64,000 bases of DNA from Sphingobacteriales bacterium. GTDB lineage: Bacteria; Bacteroidota; Bacteroidia; Sphingobacteriales; Sphingobacteriaceae. The stretch is taken from positions 1 through 64,000 of the forward strand of contig JAQBOG010000004.1 of NCBI GenBank assembly GCA_028288165.1. Direction: 5' to 3'. Shown here one piece after another: positions 1 to 7,992 of the stretch. Under the pieces are notes generated by a model. It was not told where the DNA came from, searched no databases, and saw nothing but the letters and a program-made list of their open reading frames with translations. Both the position numbers and the translations under genes were made by a program. The first letter of the stretch is position 1. Each line of letters begins with the position of its first letter.

Positions 1-233
1 GCTGAAAGTACATCGCAAGTCAAACAGTATAAGAAAAGACAGCGTAAGTGCTGCCTTTATTAAGGAATATATGCGCAAAAGAGTTGAAACAACCATAAGT
101 GAAATAAAAGGATTGTTTCTTAGAAAAACTCCATGCGGTAACAGCTAAAGGGTGGCTACTGAAAATCACACTGTTCATCTTCGCATTTACACTAAATAAA
201 ATAATTGTATATCTAGCAACTTGGGTTAATTAG
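1..233 (+). pseudogene. DDE transposase C-terminal remnant (IS982-like), frameshifted, cut by window start
   Basis: Reading from base 2, a frame runs to a stop at 146-148 and includes RKRVETTISEIKGLFLRK. The protein then continues in another frame from 132 (HAVTAKGWLLKITLFIFAFT) to a stop at 231-233. The joined segment resembles the C-terminal end of IS982-type DDE transposases, which have an R-R/K-x-x-E-T motif followed by a hydrophobic tail. The frame change shows it is not functional. The 5' part lies outside the window. I did not identify a terminal inverted repeat downstream. The family assignment is tentative. Confidence 0.5.
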
Positions 234-430
234 TAAAAAACAACCATCATCCAACTCAACCTTCTAAGTAATTACACATCCAAAATTTTCTAAAACCGCA
301 CTTCTTACGGCATGATTACTGTATAGCTTAGGTGATAATTAACAAGTTACTAATTAACTTATTTTGTTTAATGCTAGCTTATTCCTCATAAATCTTGAAT
401 CAAAATAAAGTATAACTAAAAATTCTAGCC

Positions 431-1195
431 ATGATTGACACATTATCTGAAAGCGTAAGAAATATATTAAAAGGTTCTTTGCTTGAATCTCACGAAAGTG
501 AAAATGTAAATACTCCTGAACGAATTGCATCAGTTTTAGCCGGAGCATTTCTGGCTTATAAAAGCATTGGTACGTTTACAAAACATCCCTTTTTAGCATT
601 ACAAGAAGCCTTGGTATCTGGTTTACTGGTTTATCGTGGCGCCACAGGGTATTGCCCGGTATATGCGGGTTTAGGCAAAGACAGTACCGACCCCAGCGCT
701 ATACACATTACAGAAAGATTTATTGTAAATAAGCCCAAAGCAGAAGTTTATGCATTTTGGAGAAACTTAGAGAACTTGCCACGTTTCATGAAACATCTGG
801 CATCGGTAGAAGAAAGAGATAGCAAAATTTCATACTGGCGGGCAAACCTACCAGGAGAAATTGTAAAATTAAGCTGGAATGCAGAAATAACCCGTGAAGA
901 AGAAAACACCTACATCGGATGGCAATCAGTTGAAGGATCAATGGTTGATAATGCTGGAAAAGTGGAGTTCAACGATGCTTTAAACGGTTCAGGAACAGAG
1001 CTTAATATCGAAATTAGTTATTTTCCTCCGGCAGGGAGCCTTGGACAAGGAATAGCTAAACTGTTAAACGGTGTTTTTGAAAACATGATTCGTAGAGACA
1101 TTACAAACTTTAAACATTATGTGGAGGGGGAAGATTATAAAACTTATGCAACCGACGATCAACCACAAGAGAAGTTAGAGAACACTTTTAAATAA
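431..1195 (+). CDS. DUF2892 / SRPBCC-domain protein
   Basis: 254 residues. Residues about 28-80 form a DUF2892 (YgaP-like) hydrophobic region, with a short hairpin and the typical YCPVYAGLG ending. Residues about 90-235 form a SRPBCC / coenzyme-Q-binding (polyketide cyclase-like) domain, starting ITERFIVNKPKAEVYAFWRN and containing LPRFMKHLASV. This two-domain arrangement is common in Bacteroidota and is usually annotated as a SRPBCC family protein. The ligand is unknown; the fold binds hydrophobic molecules. It stands alone, with a terminator at 1222-1258. Confidence 0.85.
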   Translation: MIDTLSESVRNILKGSLLESHESENVNTPERIASVLAGAFLAYKSIGTFTKHPFLALQEALVSGLLVYRGATGYCPVYAGLGKDSTDPSAIHITERFIVNKPKAEVYAFWRNLENLPRFMKHLASVEERDSKISYWRANLPGEIVKLSWNAEITREEENTYIGWQSVEGSMVDNAGKVEFNDALNGSGTELNIEISYFPPAGSLGQGIAKLLNGVFENMIRRDITNFKHYVEGEDYKTYATDDQPQEKLENTFK

Positions 1196-1221
1196 AAACC
1201 AAGAGTTCCGTTTTATAGTAC

Positions 1222-1258
1222 AAAAGCTGTCTTTTTAAACTAAAAGGCAGCTTTTTTT
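1222..1258 (+). terminator. Rho-independent terminator
   Basis: AAAAGCTGTCTTTTT and AAAAGGCAGCTTTTT form a stem with one mismatch around a short loop, followed by a T run. It lies 26 bases after the SRPBCC-gene stop. Confidence 0.8.
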
Positions 1259-1430
1259 GTGGTATAATAATTTAATAACACATAAGAATTTTGAGCGAGA
1301 ATTTAAAGTAGTCTGAGTATGAACCAGTTCGTCGATACATATAAGCCATTGACCGGCACTTATGAAATCTTTCACACTTATTGTATACTTCTTTACAGTG
1401 TTCAATTAAGCACACGCAAATTAAAAGATT

Positions 1431-2189
1431 ATGAAAAGATTATTTATTATACCAGCCCTTGTAGCAGCCTTATTTTCTTCCTGTAAAAGTGATAAAACAA
1501 GTTCTGTTACACGGTTCAATATGACAATGACAGATTCGCCCGGTGCTTATGATGCAGTGATCTTAAGTATCAAGGAGGTTCATGTATTAAGTTCGGCAGG
1601 CGAGTCGACTATTGCAATTGGCTCACAGCCTTTTGATATATTAAAGTTTCGCTTAGGTAAAGATACTTTGCTTGCCTCACAAGATCTTCCGTCTGGCAGA
1701 TTACAGGAAATCCGTTTAGTATTAAACGAAACTGGAAATAGGGTAAAAGTAGGTGGAATATATTATGACCTAACAACTCCTAGTTCTCAACAATCAGGAT
1801 TAAAACTGAAGGTTCAAGACGACTTAACTGGCGGCATAGCTTACACATTAAAACTGGATTTTGATGTTGCTAAATCTATTGTATTGACTGGAAACGGGAA
1901 ATATTCATTAAAGCCTGTAATCAGGGCTATTCCAAATGCAGTTTCTGGTGCGCTAACCGGAATGATCATGCCAACTTCGTCAAATGCTATGATAATGGCT
2001 ATTGCAGGACTAGATACAATCGGTGCAATTGCAGATACAACGGGTAAATTTTTCTTCCCTGGTATGCCTGCTGGATCTTATAAAGTGAATGTTGTTCCAC
2101 AAAGTCCATACATGCCTAAAAGCATTGAAAGCGTAGTTATTGTAAACGGATCTGTTAAAGATATGGGTACAATCACTTTAACTCAATAA
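1431..2189 (+). CDS. DUF4382 domain lipoprotein
   Basis: 252 residues. The signal peptide ends in a lipobox (ALFSSC, Cys at about 18), so this is probably an envelope lipoprotein. Residues about 28-165 match DUF4382: FNMTMTDSPGAYDAVILSIK near the start, then a DLPSGRLQEIRLVLNE segment. A C-terminal carboxypeptidase-regulatory-like beta domain follows (about 170-250; GKFFFPGMPAGSYKVNVVP). The function is unknown; such proteins are probably surface or periplasmic binding modules. It is single, with a weak terminator after it. The frameshifted lipoprotein at 60983-61725 appears distantly related. Confidence 0.85.
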   Translation: MKRLFIIPALVAALFSSCKSDKTSSVTRFNMTMTDSPGAYDAVILSIKEVHVLSSAGESTIAIGSQPFDILKFRLGKDTLLASQDLPSGRLQEIRLVLNETGNRVKVGGIYYDLTTPSSQQSGLKLKVQDDLTGGIAYTLKLDFDVAKSIVLTGNGKYSLKPVIRAIPNAVSGALTGMIMPTSSNAMIMAIAGLDTIGAIADTTGKFFFPGMPAGSYKVNVVPQSPYMPKSIESVVIVNGSVKDMGTITLTQ

Positions 2190-2212
2190 GACCTGTAAGA
2201 TTGACTTTTTAG

Positions 2213-2244
2213 AAAGGCTGCTTAAGAAATTAGGTGGCCTTTTT
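2213..2244 (+). terminator. Weak terminator-like hairpin
   Basis: AAAGGC and GCCTTT arms enclose an 18-base interior and are followed by a T run, just after the DUF4382 gene. Confidence 0.45.
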
Positions 2245-2425
2245 GGTTTCAAGTTTAATGTTATAAGGCATGAACTTAAATGCTTTTAAGTAACAAGTAA
2301 TGAAATACTTATAACCTTGTGCTCGACATTTCTATTTGATAATAATTCTTTAAAAATCAAGTAAATAGGCATCAATTTTATGGATGTGGTACAGTTTTGG
2401 GGCATCTATTATTAAAAAGATCCCC

Positions 2426-2920
2426 ATGAAACCGATGAATAAATACGGCTTTTTATGTTTGTTACTCGTAACATCCAGCATCATTACTTCATTTTTACCT
2501 TTTAAAGATATTAAAGAAGACGAAACAGCTGTAGAAACTACAATAAACTCCAAACACTATTTATTTCAAGCCTTAACTGCTACACCTTTAGGCGGTGGAT
2601 TAATACAGCTGAACAGCTCTAATTATGACTTAGTTGTTTCTCCTGGAAGCATTCAATGTTACTTACCATTTTTCGGGAGAGCATACAGTGCACCATATGG
2701 ATCCTCGGAGGGTGGGATTAAGTTTTCATCAACCGACTTCGACTACAGTGTAAAAAAGAAAACTAAACGCGGTTGGTCTATCGTGATCAAGCCGAATGAC
2801 AATTACGATGTAAGGTTTTTGCGACTAGAAGTATCTAAAAATGGATATGCTTCTTTAACAGTAATTAGTACAGACAGGCAACAAATGTTGTTTAATGGTA
2901 CTATTGCAGCTGCTAAATAA
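2426..2920 (+). CDS. DUF4251 domain protein, exported
   Basis: The frame opens at 2384, but the ATG at 2426 (or 2435) is the better start: it gives MKPMNKYGFLCLLLVTSSII, a normal signal peptide, while the upstream residues do not fit one. The rest is a DUF4251 domain: a beta-rich core with YLPFFGRAYSAPYG, then SSEGGIKFSSTDFDYSVKK and a final VSKNGYASLTVIS...MLFNGTI. DUF4251 proteins are periplasmic or outer-membrane proteins of unknown function in Bacteroidota. No operon partner is evident. Confidence 0.85.
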   Translation: MKPMNKYGFLCLLLVTSSIITSFLPFKDIKEDETAVETTINSKHYLFQALTATPLGGGLIQLNSSNYDLVVSPGSIQCYLPFFGRAYSAPYGSSEGGIKFSSTDFDYSVKKKTKRGWSIVIKPNDNYDVRFLRLEVSKNGYASLTVISTDRQQMLFNGTIAAAK

Positions 2921-2982
2921 AAATTGAATCTTTATCGTTTAATTAAGTTAATAGCAGCCAGATTCGATTATCAAAGAATTTT

Positions 2983-3294
2983 ATGACCTTATTAGATTTT
3001 AAAGAAAGCTTAAAAACACCATTACCTCCTACCGGGATTTCCGTTTACCTGGAAGCGTTATGGTATGATGGCAAAAACAATTGGCAAAAAGCACACTCTT
3101 TAATCGATCATTTGGAGGGAAAAACTGCAGCTTGGGTTCATGCTTATTTGCATCGAAAAGAAGGCGACAAATTCAACGCTGGTTACTGGTACAATCGTGC
3201 AGGGAAAAACGTTTGCTTATTATCTCTTGACAAAGAGTGGGAAGATTTGGTTAATGAACTGCTAACATACCATCCTCAATCTGGCCTTTACTAA
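2983..3294 (+). CDS. Conserved hypothetical protein, helical
   Basis: 103 residues, cytosolic, with no signal or membrane segment. It is mostly helical with repeat-like elements (YDGKNNWQKAHSLIDHLEG, WVHAYLHRKEGD, AGYWYNRAGK) reminiscent of tetratricopeptide-type hairpins. I do not know its function. The last nine residues (TYHPQSGLY) fall where an antisense decayed gene begins (3285-3504), so the C-terminus may have been altered by a deletion junction there. Confidence 0.75.
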   Translation: MTLLDFKESLKTPLPPTGISVYLEALWYDGKNNWQKAHSLIDHLEGKTAAWVHAYLHRKEGDKFNAGYWYNRAGKNVCLLSLDKEWEDLVNELLTYHPQSGLY

Positions 3295-3504
3295 ATTCTA
3301 AGCCACCTAATAAGTTTACGCCTAAATCACTTTTTTTGTATAAACCATCTTTTGAAAACATATCAGTATTGTCATCACCTAATCCAGATGATTTTCCTGA
3401 TATACCAAAAGCTACATAAGGCCCTGCTCCAATGAAAAATTACCCATTGACAATATAGGAAACTTTGCAACAGCATTAACAGGAATCTCTACATATAAAA
3501 GGTT
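3285..3504 (-). pseudogene. Outer-membrane beta-barrel (PorT/OmpA-barrel-like) gene remnant
   Basis: On the minus strand, 3504-3442 reads NLLYVEIPVNAVAKFPILSM. After a one-base frame change, 3436-3285 reads FIGAGPYVAFGISGKSSGLG and then KSDLGVNLLGGLEF. These are the conserved internal segments of the outer-membrane beta-barrel family (PF13568-like): YLEIPV...K followed by a GPY.A.G strand and D.G...G.G.EF. The N-terminus, with a stop immediately before NLLY, and the C-terminal strands are missing. A 23-codon ORF (3509-3580, minus) lies just upstream and is not recognisable. Confidence 0.65.
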
Positions 3505-3606
3505 TTAACTAATAATCATCAAAGATAAATTTTTGATGATTCACGATATGCAGATTGGCGTTAGTTGTAGTAGTCGACATTCTCTTGCTTTTTAAAACCA
3601 ATTCTT

Positions 3607-3643
3607 ACTAAAAAGGCTACATTTTGGGAGCAGCCTTTTTAGT
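3607..3643 (-). terminator. Rho-independent terminator of the GH26 gene
   Basis: ACTAAAAAGGCT and AGCCTTTTTAGT form a perfect 12-bp stem around a 13-base loop, immediately 3' of the minus-strand mannanase stop at 3645. Confidence 0.85.
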
Positions 3644-3644
3644 A

Positions 3645-4751
3645 TCAATTCGGATTTTTTAATGAGGTCATCTCATCTAATGTAATAACGTAATCATGAT
3701 TAAACATTTTCTTCCATAAATCGAGTGAATTATGTTTAGGGTCTTTAGTATGTTCACCGTACCACGGCATATACCATGACCAAGCTGCCTTATCTTTAAC
3801 TAAATTATCTACATCCGGCATTGAACCACATTCACTGATAGTAACCATCTTTTTACTGCCATAAAGCGTATTCATCGCATTAAATTCTGTTAATTGTGAA
3901 GTATGATTTCCTTCCATATAAATATCGCGTCCAACAATATCCACAAATTCATCTCCCGGATACCAACTATTATCATTAGGCTCTCTTGTCCAAACCCAAA
4001 TTAAGTTTTTCAAACCATTGTGGTTCACCATACGATCATACATTACCTGGTAAAGCTTTTTACATGGAGCAGCACCTTTTGCACCCCACCAAAACCAGCC
4101 GCCAGCCGCTTCATGTAATGGTCTCCAGATAACAGGTACTTTTTGATTTTGTAATTCTTTAAGTAAACCAGATACATAATCTATATCACGAATCATGGCT
4201 TTATATTCCACCGAAGTGGTATCGTTTATTTTAGTTATATCAAAGGTAGTTCCGTTCGGTTTAGAATTATTTTTTGTGTAAAATTCTTCAGTCACAAAAG
4301 ATGGATCACGCCAATGCCAAACAAAAACTGGTATTCCATTTCTGTCCCAGTAAGCCTTGGCATCTTTAATCGGTTGTTTATTATCATACCAGTTATAATT
4401 TCTGCCACTGTGCATAAAGTCTAAACCTATTATTGCAGGCTCTTTACCTGTATTAGTTTTCAACCAATCTGTCATATCAAAGCTGTTAAGTGTCATCACA
4501 CCCGATAAAACCTTTTTGCCATAATTATTTCTTAAAAACTGATAGAGTGCATTAGCTTCAAATGTTGGGTTAAGTGTAACTAAAGTGGCATTGATATTCA
4601 AAACTGTTGCAGGATCCGGTTTTGTCGTTACCACTGTATCTGGTTTTTTAATTACGATAGTTTCAGTAACCTGGGAAGTTCCTTTCTTACACGACAAGAG
4701 AAGCATTGAAACGGTGAAACACCAAAGCATCATCACATTTATTTTATACAT
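3645..4751 (-). CDS. GH26 beta-mannanase, lipoprotein
   Basis: 368 residues. The signal peptide ends at a lipobox (MLLLSC). The remainder is a glycoside hydrolase family 26 (beta/alpha)8 barrel. The acid/base glutamate is E214 in RPLHEAAGGWFWWG and the nucleophile is E307 in VTISECGSMPD. LDFMHSGR and WHWRDPSF are also typical GH26 segments. It hydrolyses beta-1,4-mannan or related glucomannan; as a lipoprotein it would act at the cell surface or in the periplasm. No SusC/D pair is adjacent. A mannonate dehydratase lies in the same region, but a metabolic link is inference. Confidence 0.92.
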   Translation of the reverse strand: MYKINVMMLWCFTVSMLLLSCKKGTSQVTETIVIKKPDTVVTTKPDPATVLNINATLVTLNPTFEANALYQFLRNNYGKKVLSGVMTLNSFDMTDWLKTNTGKEPAIIGLDFMHSGRNYNWYDNKQPIKDAKAYWDRNGIPVFVWHWRDPSFVTEEFYTKNNSKPNGTTFDITKINDTTSVEYKAMIRDIDYVSGLLKELQNQKVPVIWRPLHEAAGGWFWWGAKGAAPCKKLYQVMYDRMVNHNGLKNLIWVWTREPNDNSWYPGDEFVDIVGRDIYMEGNHTSQLTEFNAMNTLYGSKKMVTISECGSMPDVDNLVKDKAAWSWYMPWYGEHTKDPKHNSLDLWKKMFNHDYVITLDEMTSLKNPN

Positions 4752-4928
4752 ACGGGTTTTCTATTGGTTCACCATGAAAGTATGGCGTTTGTAAAACAAA
4801 GCTAGATCAAAGCTCATCTCGATATCTAACGTTATTTTATCATTTCCTCATAGAAATATGATTATTTAGAGGTAACATATTACATGAATTAATACAAAAA
4901 TGACGCTGTCAATGGGTCTTAAATTAGG

Positions 4929-5033
4929 TTTGGGCGTTCGGGCGGGCTTTCCGTTGCAATCTTTTTGCCAGCCATCACTCTAAGCCTGTCAAAGAGGCAA
5001 AAAGGATTTTCACTCCAATCCCTAACGCAAAAT
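4929..5033 (+). repeat. Dispersed hairpin repeat, copy A
   Basis: The element runs from TTTGGGCGTTCGGGCGGGCTT to CTAACGCAAAA. Its centre is a stem, CTTTTTGCC / GGCAAAAAG, with AGCCTGTCAAAGA inside the loop. Other copies lie at 7902-7984, 30573-30649 (inverted) and 60510-60613. This copy fills most of the gap between the GH26 gene and the dioxygenase gene. Confidence 0.8.
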
Positions 5034-5146
5034 CTAGCAAACTTTATATAATCATTCTAAGCGTCTCTCTAAAGTATCAATTAACAAATCACCTTGATGT
5101 GGCTTCGTTTTCTTTAATTAAAAGATATCCTCTTATTGCTGAATAA

Positions 5147-5992
5147 TTAAGCCTCTCCCATCATCAACCCTTCAATAGTATGTGCCTGAACAATTGGCTC
5201 AAGTTCATCCACTAAACGATAGGTTAAATGTTGAAGCAACTCTTCAGGAACGGTTTTCTCAAATCTTCTGGTAAGTTGCAGGTCATGGCGTTCTGCATTT
5301 ACACCGTCGGGAGCATCAACCCCCAACACCAATGCTGGCCTTGGTTTATCCGAAACATTGGCTGTTCCACGGTGAATGGTCAAGGCAGATCTTACAGAAA
5401 TATCCCCCATTTTTGGCATTTTACTTTGTGCCCTTTGCTCATACCGTTCATAAAATTCTTTTGAAGGAAACATGCCATGCTGAAAGTCTATCGGCAGATC
5501 CCATTGAGTACCGGGAGCAATTTGAAACGGCCCCATATTCTCATAAACATCCACAGTTGTCAGGTTAAAAGCCAGGGAATTTAACCTGCGCCCTGTGATT
5601 GTTTCTTCGGGAGCTGGAAAATCCCTGTGCCAGGGTTGATTCATCGCACCCGGATTAGGAACATCAAAGCCAATCTCCACAATTTTATAATCTGGCCCTA
5701 ATACTGCCTTACAAACAGCAATTACCCACGGGTGCATGGCTAAGTCAATAAAACCGCTAATATCTTCCGGATGTATTTCAACATAATGGCGTTTCGGGCC
5801 CCGGCCTACTGCACCGCCTGGTCTTAATAATGCCTGTGCATATAATACTGCTAGTTCAGCACCTAATTGTTCTACCCAGTCTCTATTGAAAGCACCTTTT
5901 AATGCAATGATGCCATCGCCATATAAGCCACCCATAATTTCTGCCACATCATATTCATCTGGAGTTATCGCTACTATTTCTGATCGTTCCAT
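5147..5992 (-). CDS. Phytanoyl-CoA dioxygenase-family protein
   Basis: Fe(II)/2-oxoglutarate-dependent oxygenase of the PhyH family. With the start taken at MERSEIVAIT (5992), the metal ligands are H122 and D124 (PWHRDFPAP) and H207 (TIHRGTANVSD), with R218 as the likely 2-oxoglutarate anchor. The frame extends upstream to 6040, but those 16 residues look like untranslated leader. The substrate is unknown; family members hydroxylate a wide range of small molecules. It ends 115 bases from repeat copy A and is divergent from the GH43-like gene. Confidence 0.85.
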   Translation of the reverse strand: MERSEIVAITPDEYDVAEIMGGLYGDGIIALKGAFNRDWVEQLGAELAVLYAQALLRPGGAVGRGPKRHYVEIHPEDISGFIDLAMHPWVIAVCKAVLGPDYKIVEIGFDVPNPGAMNQPWHRDFPAPEETITGRRLNSLAFNLTTVDVYENMGPFQIAPGTQWDLPIDFQHGMFPSKEFYERYEQRAQSKMPKMGDISVRSALTIHRGTANVSDKPRPALVLGVDAPDGVNAERHDLQLTRRFEKTVPEELLQHLTYRLVDELEPIVQAHTIEGLMMGEA

Positions 5993-6101
5993 ACCGAAAA
6001 CATTTGAATAAGTATGAACAATCACAATGCCATACCTCAACCTATAAACTTAAAATTGGCTTGGTATTTGAAAAATAGACCTCTAAAAATAGCAGGTTAT
6101 A

Positions 6102-7562
6102 ATGACGAAAAAATCAGCATTCAGTACTAATTCGGCTATACATCTTTTTTCACCCAAGCACTCTCCTTTTCAATTTGACATCACTATTAAACAATTAGCC
6201 GCTGGTTATGAATTTACAGTTAGTACACATGATGCTGTAACCAGGAAAGTCAAAACTTGCTCTTACATCTTAAAGGACAAGCAACACCAATCCTATTTAA
6301 ACTTCTATAAAAAACTAGCCGACGATTTTTCGCTAACAATCCCAAAAAATAGACAGCATTTACTGAGTGAACCATCGTTCAAAGTAGATTACCAACAAGT
6401 TCTTACTAAAAATTTAATGCCAGAGATACTATACGGTTACGGTGACCCGGCTATAATTCTAGTAGATGAAGGGCAAGAGACTTGCTATTATCTCGTGGTA
6501 ACATCTAATGACGCACCAAACTCCTTCCCTATTATTCGTTCTAAAAATTTAATAGATTGGGAAAGCGCTGGTTTCGTTTTCCCGAAAGGTAAAAAACCAA
6601 AATGGGCGATCGATGGAGAATTGATTAGCGATTTTTGGGCTGCCGAAATGCATCAGGTTGGTAATGAATTTCGTGTTTATTTCGTTGCTAGAGATAAACA
6701 CACCAAAGAGCTATGTATCGGAAAAGCAGTAAGCAACCAGCCCAAAGGCCCTTTTATCGCAGATCCGGAACCACTTCTTAGAGGAAATGTAATTGATCCT
6801 CATATATATGTAGATGACGATGAAACCACATTTTTATATTGGAAAGAAGACAATAACGATGTTTGGCCCAGTTTACTGATTAACCTCCTTCATAATCATC
6901 CGAAATTAATAACGCCTCTCTTTACTGAAGTTCAAGATCAACTTACGGCTTCCCTTACGCAAACACTATGGCCTTGGTTAAAGGAACTAGAACCTATGGA
7001 GCGCTTTTTAGCGCAACAATTATTTATAGAAACAGTCACTGCTAATTACTCAGCATTTTACAAAAAGTTGGAAACCTTACGCACCCATCAATCCAGCAAT
7101 GTTCAGGAAGACATTGATCTTATTCTTAAATTCATGAAAACTCCCATGTATGCACAACAACTATCATCAGATGGATCGCAACTTATCAACGAACGGATAA
7201 AAATTATTGAGAATGATTTAGATTGGGAAGCCCATTTAGTGGAAGGAATGTGGGTTACTAAACAACTAGATAACTATTATTTGTTTTACGCAGGAAATGA
7301 TTTTTCTACCAATGAATATGGAATTGGAGTTGCCATTTCGAAATCTGCAACAGGCCCTTATAAAAAAATGACGCAACCATTTTTGCAATCTAGCAAAGAT
7401 TGGTGGGCACCAGGACATCCTTCCGTTGTTATTGCGCCCGATGGCAAACCAACGATGTTTCTTCATGCATTTTATCCGGGGCAAGCCGGCTATAAAAAGT
7501 TTAGAGCTTTACTTTCACTGCCATTAGTTTTCACAAACGAAAGCGTGTATTTTGAATCATAG
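6102..7562 (+). CDS. GH43-like glycoside hydrolase with helical insertion
   Basis: 486 residues with no obvious signal peptide. Five-bladed propeller signatures of clan GH-F are visible: YGDPAIILVDE early, AAEMHQVGNEFRVYFVARD in the middle (probable acid E), and NVIDPHIYVDDDETTFLYWK. Near residues 265-370 a charged, helical stretch of about 100 residues interrupts the propeller, which resumes at LVEGMWVTKQLDNYYLFYAG and ends with WWAPGHPSVV. The likely activity is on arabino- or xylo-saccharides, but the insertion makes the subfamily uncertain. It stands alone on the plus strand. Confidence 0.78.
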   Translation: MTKKSAFSTNSAIHLFSPKHSPFQFDITIKQLAAGYEFTVSTHDAVTRKVKTCSYILKDKQHQSYLNFYKKLADDFSLTIPKNRQHLLSEPSFKVDYQQVLTKNLMPEILYGYGDPAIILVDEGQETCYYLVVTSNDAPNSFPIIRSKNLIDWESAGFVFPKGKKPKWAIDGELISDFWAAEMHQVGNEFRVYFVARDKHTKELCIGKAVSNQPKGPFIADPEPLLRGNVIDPHIYVDDDETTFLYWKEDNNDVWPSLLINLLHNHPKLITPLFTEVQDQLTASLTQTLWPWLKELEPMERFLAQQLFIETVTANYSAFYKKLETLRTHQSSNVQEDIDLILKFMKTPMYAQQLSSDGSQLINERIKIIENDLDWEAHLVEGMWVTKQLDNYYLFYAGNDFSTNEYGIGVAISKSATGPYKKMTQPFLQSSKDWWAPGHPSVVIAPDGKPTMFLHAFYPGQAGYKKFRALLSLPLVFTNESVYFES

Positions 7563-7613
7563 GTTTACACACATGTATATTTATTTAGCTATAAAATATT
7601 GTAAAACAAGTGT

Positions 7614-7970
7614 TTATATTTTTAATACAAGATTGATTCTTTCCAAACTTTGTTTATACGTCTTCCACCATTCAGTATCTAAATCCGCGGCCATTACTTC
7701 ATAAATAATGATCTCATCTTTCACTGTTTTATCTTGGTCTTCTTTCCATAAACCAACCACCGGGGAGCGTGTATATGTCGTAATTCCTCCAAATCTCTCT
7801 GCAAGTTCTTCTCTAATTTTTAAATAAATATTATGCGGAAAAGCTTCTCCATCCAGACTAAAAAGAGGCAGTAAAACCTGAATAAGTTTTATATGATAAG
7901 TATTTGGGCGTTCGAGCGGGCGTTTTGTTCCAATCTTTTTGCGTAGGGGCAAAAAGGATTTCCTCGTCAC
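7614..7970 (-). CDS. Conserved hypothetical protein with start region overrun by a repeat
   Basis: The open frame codes for 118 residues, but the first 22 (MTRKSFLPLRKKIGTKRPLE...) are a translation of hairpin repeat copy B. The recognisable protein starts at IKLIQVLLPLFSLDGEAFP (7892 downward), with GLWKEDQDKTVKDEIIIYEV and EWWKTYKQSLERI later. At 7892-7890 an ATA codon stands where a family-like MKLIQ start would be expected. Either translation begins inside the repeat, or the gene has lost its start. The function is unknown; it is a small soluble alpha/beta protein. Confidence 0.6.
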   Translation of the reverse strand: MTRKSFLPLRKKIGTKRPLERPNTYHIKLIQVLLPLFSLDGEAFPHNIYLKIREELAERFGGITTYTRSPVVGLWKEDQDKTVKDEIIIYEVMAADLDTEWWKTYKQSLERINLVLKI

Positions 7971-7984
7971 TCCCTAACGCAAAA
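7902..7984 (+). repeat. Dispersed hairpin repeat, copy B
   Basis: Same outer sequence as the other copies (TTTGGGCGTTCGAGCGGGC ... TCCCTAACGCAAAA), with a shortened stem-loop CTTTTTGC-GTAGGG-GCAAAAAG. It overlaps the 5' end of the minus-strand hypothetical gene and ends nine bases from the PQQ dehydrogenase stop. Confidence 0.8.
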
Positions 7985-7992
7985 AAAAATAC

